Source: Terriglobus sp. (GTDB lineage: Bacteria; Acidobacteriota; Terriglobia; Terriglobales; Acidobacteriaceae). Taken from it: a DNA stretch of 5,172 bases. A program made the translations under genes and the position numbers. The notes beneath the pieces are model-generated. The model ran no database searches. It was not told the origin of the DNA and worked only from the letters and a program-made list of their open reading frames with translations. Below are positions 4,332 to 5,172 of the stretch, piece after piece. The DNA is taken from positions 1-5,172 of the forward strand of contig JAHFTZ010000208.1 of NCBI GenBank assembly GCA_023265355.1, in the 5' to 3' direction. Positions within the stretch are counted from its first letter, which is position 1. Each line of letters starts with the position of its first letter.

Positions 4332-5172
4332 ATGCTGCTCGAGCTTCGCGCAGAAAATTACGCTGTTATCGACCACGCCGTCGCCAGCTTTGGCCCCGGT
4401 CTCAACCTGCTCACCGGCGAAACCGGCGCGGGCAAATCGATCCTCGTAGACGCCCTCGCCCTTCTTCTCGGAGGCAAGGCGTCGTCCGACGTGGTGCGCC
4501 ATGGGGCGGAGAAGGCCGTTGTTTCCTGCGTCTTTGACACCACCGCAGGGGCCGAACTCATCCTGGAGGCGAATGGCATCGACGTAGAGGGATCTGAGAT
4601 CCTCCTTCGCCGGGAGGTTTCGTCTACCGGCAAAGGCCGGGTCTTCGTCAACAACCAGCCTGCTACGGTCACGGTGCTCAAGCAACTCGCCCCGGAACTG
4701 GCGCTCGTGCACGCACAGTCGGAGACGCTCTCTTCCTTCGATCAGGCGCAGCAGCGCGGCCTGCTGGATCGCTTTGCGGGCATCAACTCCGCGCCACCGG
4801 CCTCCAAAGTAGCCGCCGCAGCGCTCAAGGAAAAACTAAAGGCGAAGAAAGGGCTCTCGCTCGAAGACGCCGGGGAAAATACCCATGCTGCGTATACGCT
4901 CTGGCGCAGCGCCCGCGCGGAGCTCGACCGTCTCTCGTCCGATGAGCAGGAGCGCCTGCGCATGGCGGATGTCTGGAGCTTTCAGCTCGCGGAGATCACC
5001 GATGCTGCGATCAAGTCCGCCGATGAGGATGGAGTTCTGGAGACGGAAAAACGCATTCTCGCCAATGCGGAAAAACTCTTTACAGCTGCCATGAGTGCGA
5101 ACGAACTTCTCTATGAGGATGAAAAATCCGCAGAGACCACGCTGACGGCGGCGAAGAAGCATCTCGAAGAGT
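4332..5172 (+). CDS. recN: RecN, SMC-like ATPase of DNA double-strand-break repair (partial, C-terminus missing)
   Basis: RecN is a cytoplasmic, cohesin-like ATPase that acts in recombinational repair of double-strand breaks. The first 280 residues are visible; full-length RecN is about 550, so roughly half lies beyond the right edge, including Walker B and the signature motif. The N-terminus MLLELRAENYAVIDH is typical (the L..L...NFA.I pattern). Walker A is GETGAGKS (29-36). RVFVNNQPATVTVLKQL (103-119) and the Q-loop region LVHAQSETLSSFDQAQQRGLLDRFAG (125-150, split here by Q129) follow. Coiled coil begins near 185 (YTLWRSARAELDRLSSDEQERL, then FQLAEI, ETEKRILANAEKL). Two oddities: the usual HGQHxHQ motif reads HAQSETL, and an Ala/Lys-rich stretch of about 25 extra residues (about 155-183) precedes the coiled coil. 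It is divergent from tolQ, with the palindrome and an AAAGGG site upstream. RecN is commonly SOS-induced in other bacteria. Confidence 0.95.
   Translation, partial: MLLELRAENYAVIDHAVASFGPGLNLLTGETGAGKSILVDALALLLGGKASSDVVRHGAEKAVVSCVFDTTAGAELILEANGIDVEGSEILLRREVSSTGKGRVFVNNQPATVTVLKQLAPELALVHAQSETLSSFDQAQQRGLLDRFAGINSAPPASKVAAAALKEKLKAKKGLSLEDAGENTHAAYTLWRSARAELDRLSSDEQERLRMADVWSFQLAEITDAAIKSADEDGVLETEKRILANAEKLFTAAMSANELLYEDEKSAETTLTAAKKHLEE

Noticed and set aside
4302..5162. Several minus-strand open frames opposite recN
   Set aside because: They are antisense to RecN with its clear Walker A and Q-loop region. One would also cross the recN start and promoter. No domains were recognised.

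Overview
This window looks chromosomal and comes from a diderm (outer-membrane) bacterium, most likely an Acidobacteriota of the Acidobacteriaceae type (Terriglobus/Granulicella/Edaphobacter-like). The evidence is a GC-rich sequence, a compact TonB-like TolA ending in a 'GYSGS..V.YYFD' type C-terminus, and a Pal lipoprotein with an extra Ig-like domain, features I associate with that group. The phylum call is inference from family resemblance, not a database result.

Positions 1-4145 (minus strand) hold a tightly packed Tol-Pal cell-envelope operon, read right to left: tolQ/exbB (4145-3360), tolR/exbD (3308-2904), a tolA/tonB-type energy-transducing protein (2897-2109), tolB (2074-743) and pal (676 to beyond the left edge, C-terminus missing). 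Gaps are 51, 6 (or 15), 34 and 66 nt, so one transcript is likely. TolQ and TolR would form the proton-driven motor in the inner membrane. The TolA/TonB-like protein would carry that energy across the periplasm to TolB and to the peptidoglycan-binding lipoprotein Pal, which holds the outer membrane to the wall, especially during division.

Positions 4146-4331 are a 186-nt divergent intergenic region. Its main feature is a perfect 12-bp inverted repeat (4258-4290) just upstream of recN. The inner parts of its arms, CGAACAT and ATGTTCG, would make an exact Gram-positive-type LexA (SOS) box if joined, but 9 bp separate them.

Positions 4332-5172 (plus strand) are the first 280 codons of recN, the SMC-like DNA double-strand-break repair ATPase, cut by the right edge. 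The window has no tRNA, rRNA, CRISPR array, insertion sequence or other mobile element that I can see, and no gene-free stretch over 300 bases. It is mostly a conserved housekeeping region. The points of interest are the split palindrome, the Pal and TolA domain architecture, and the variant RecN signature.
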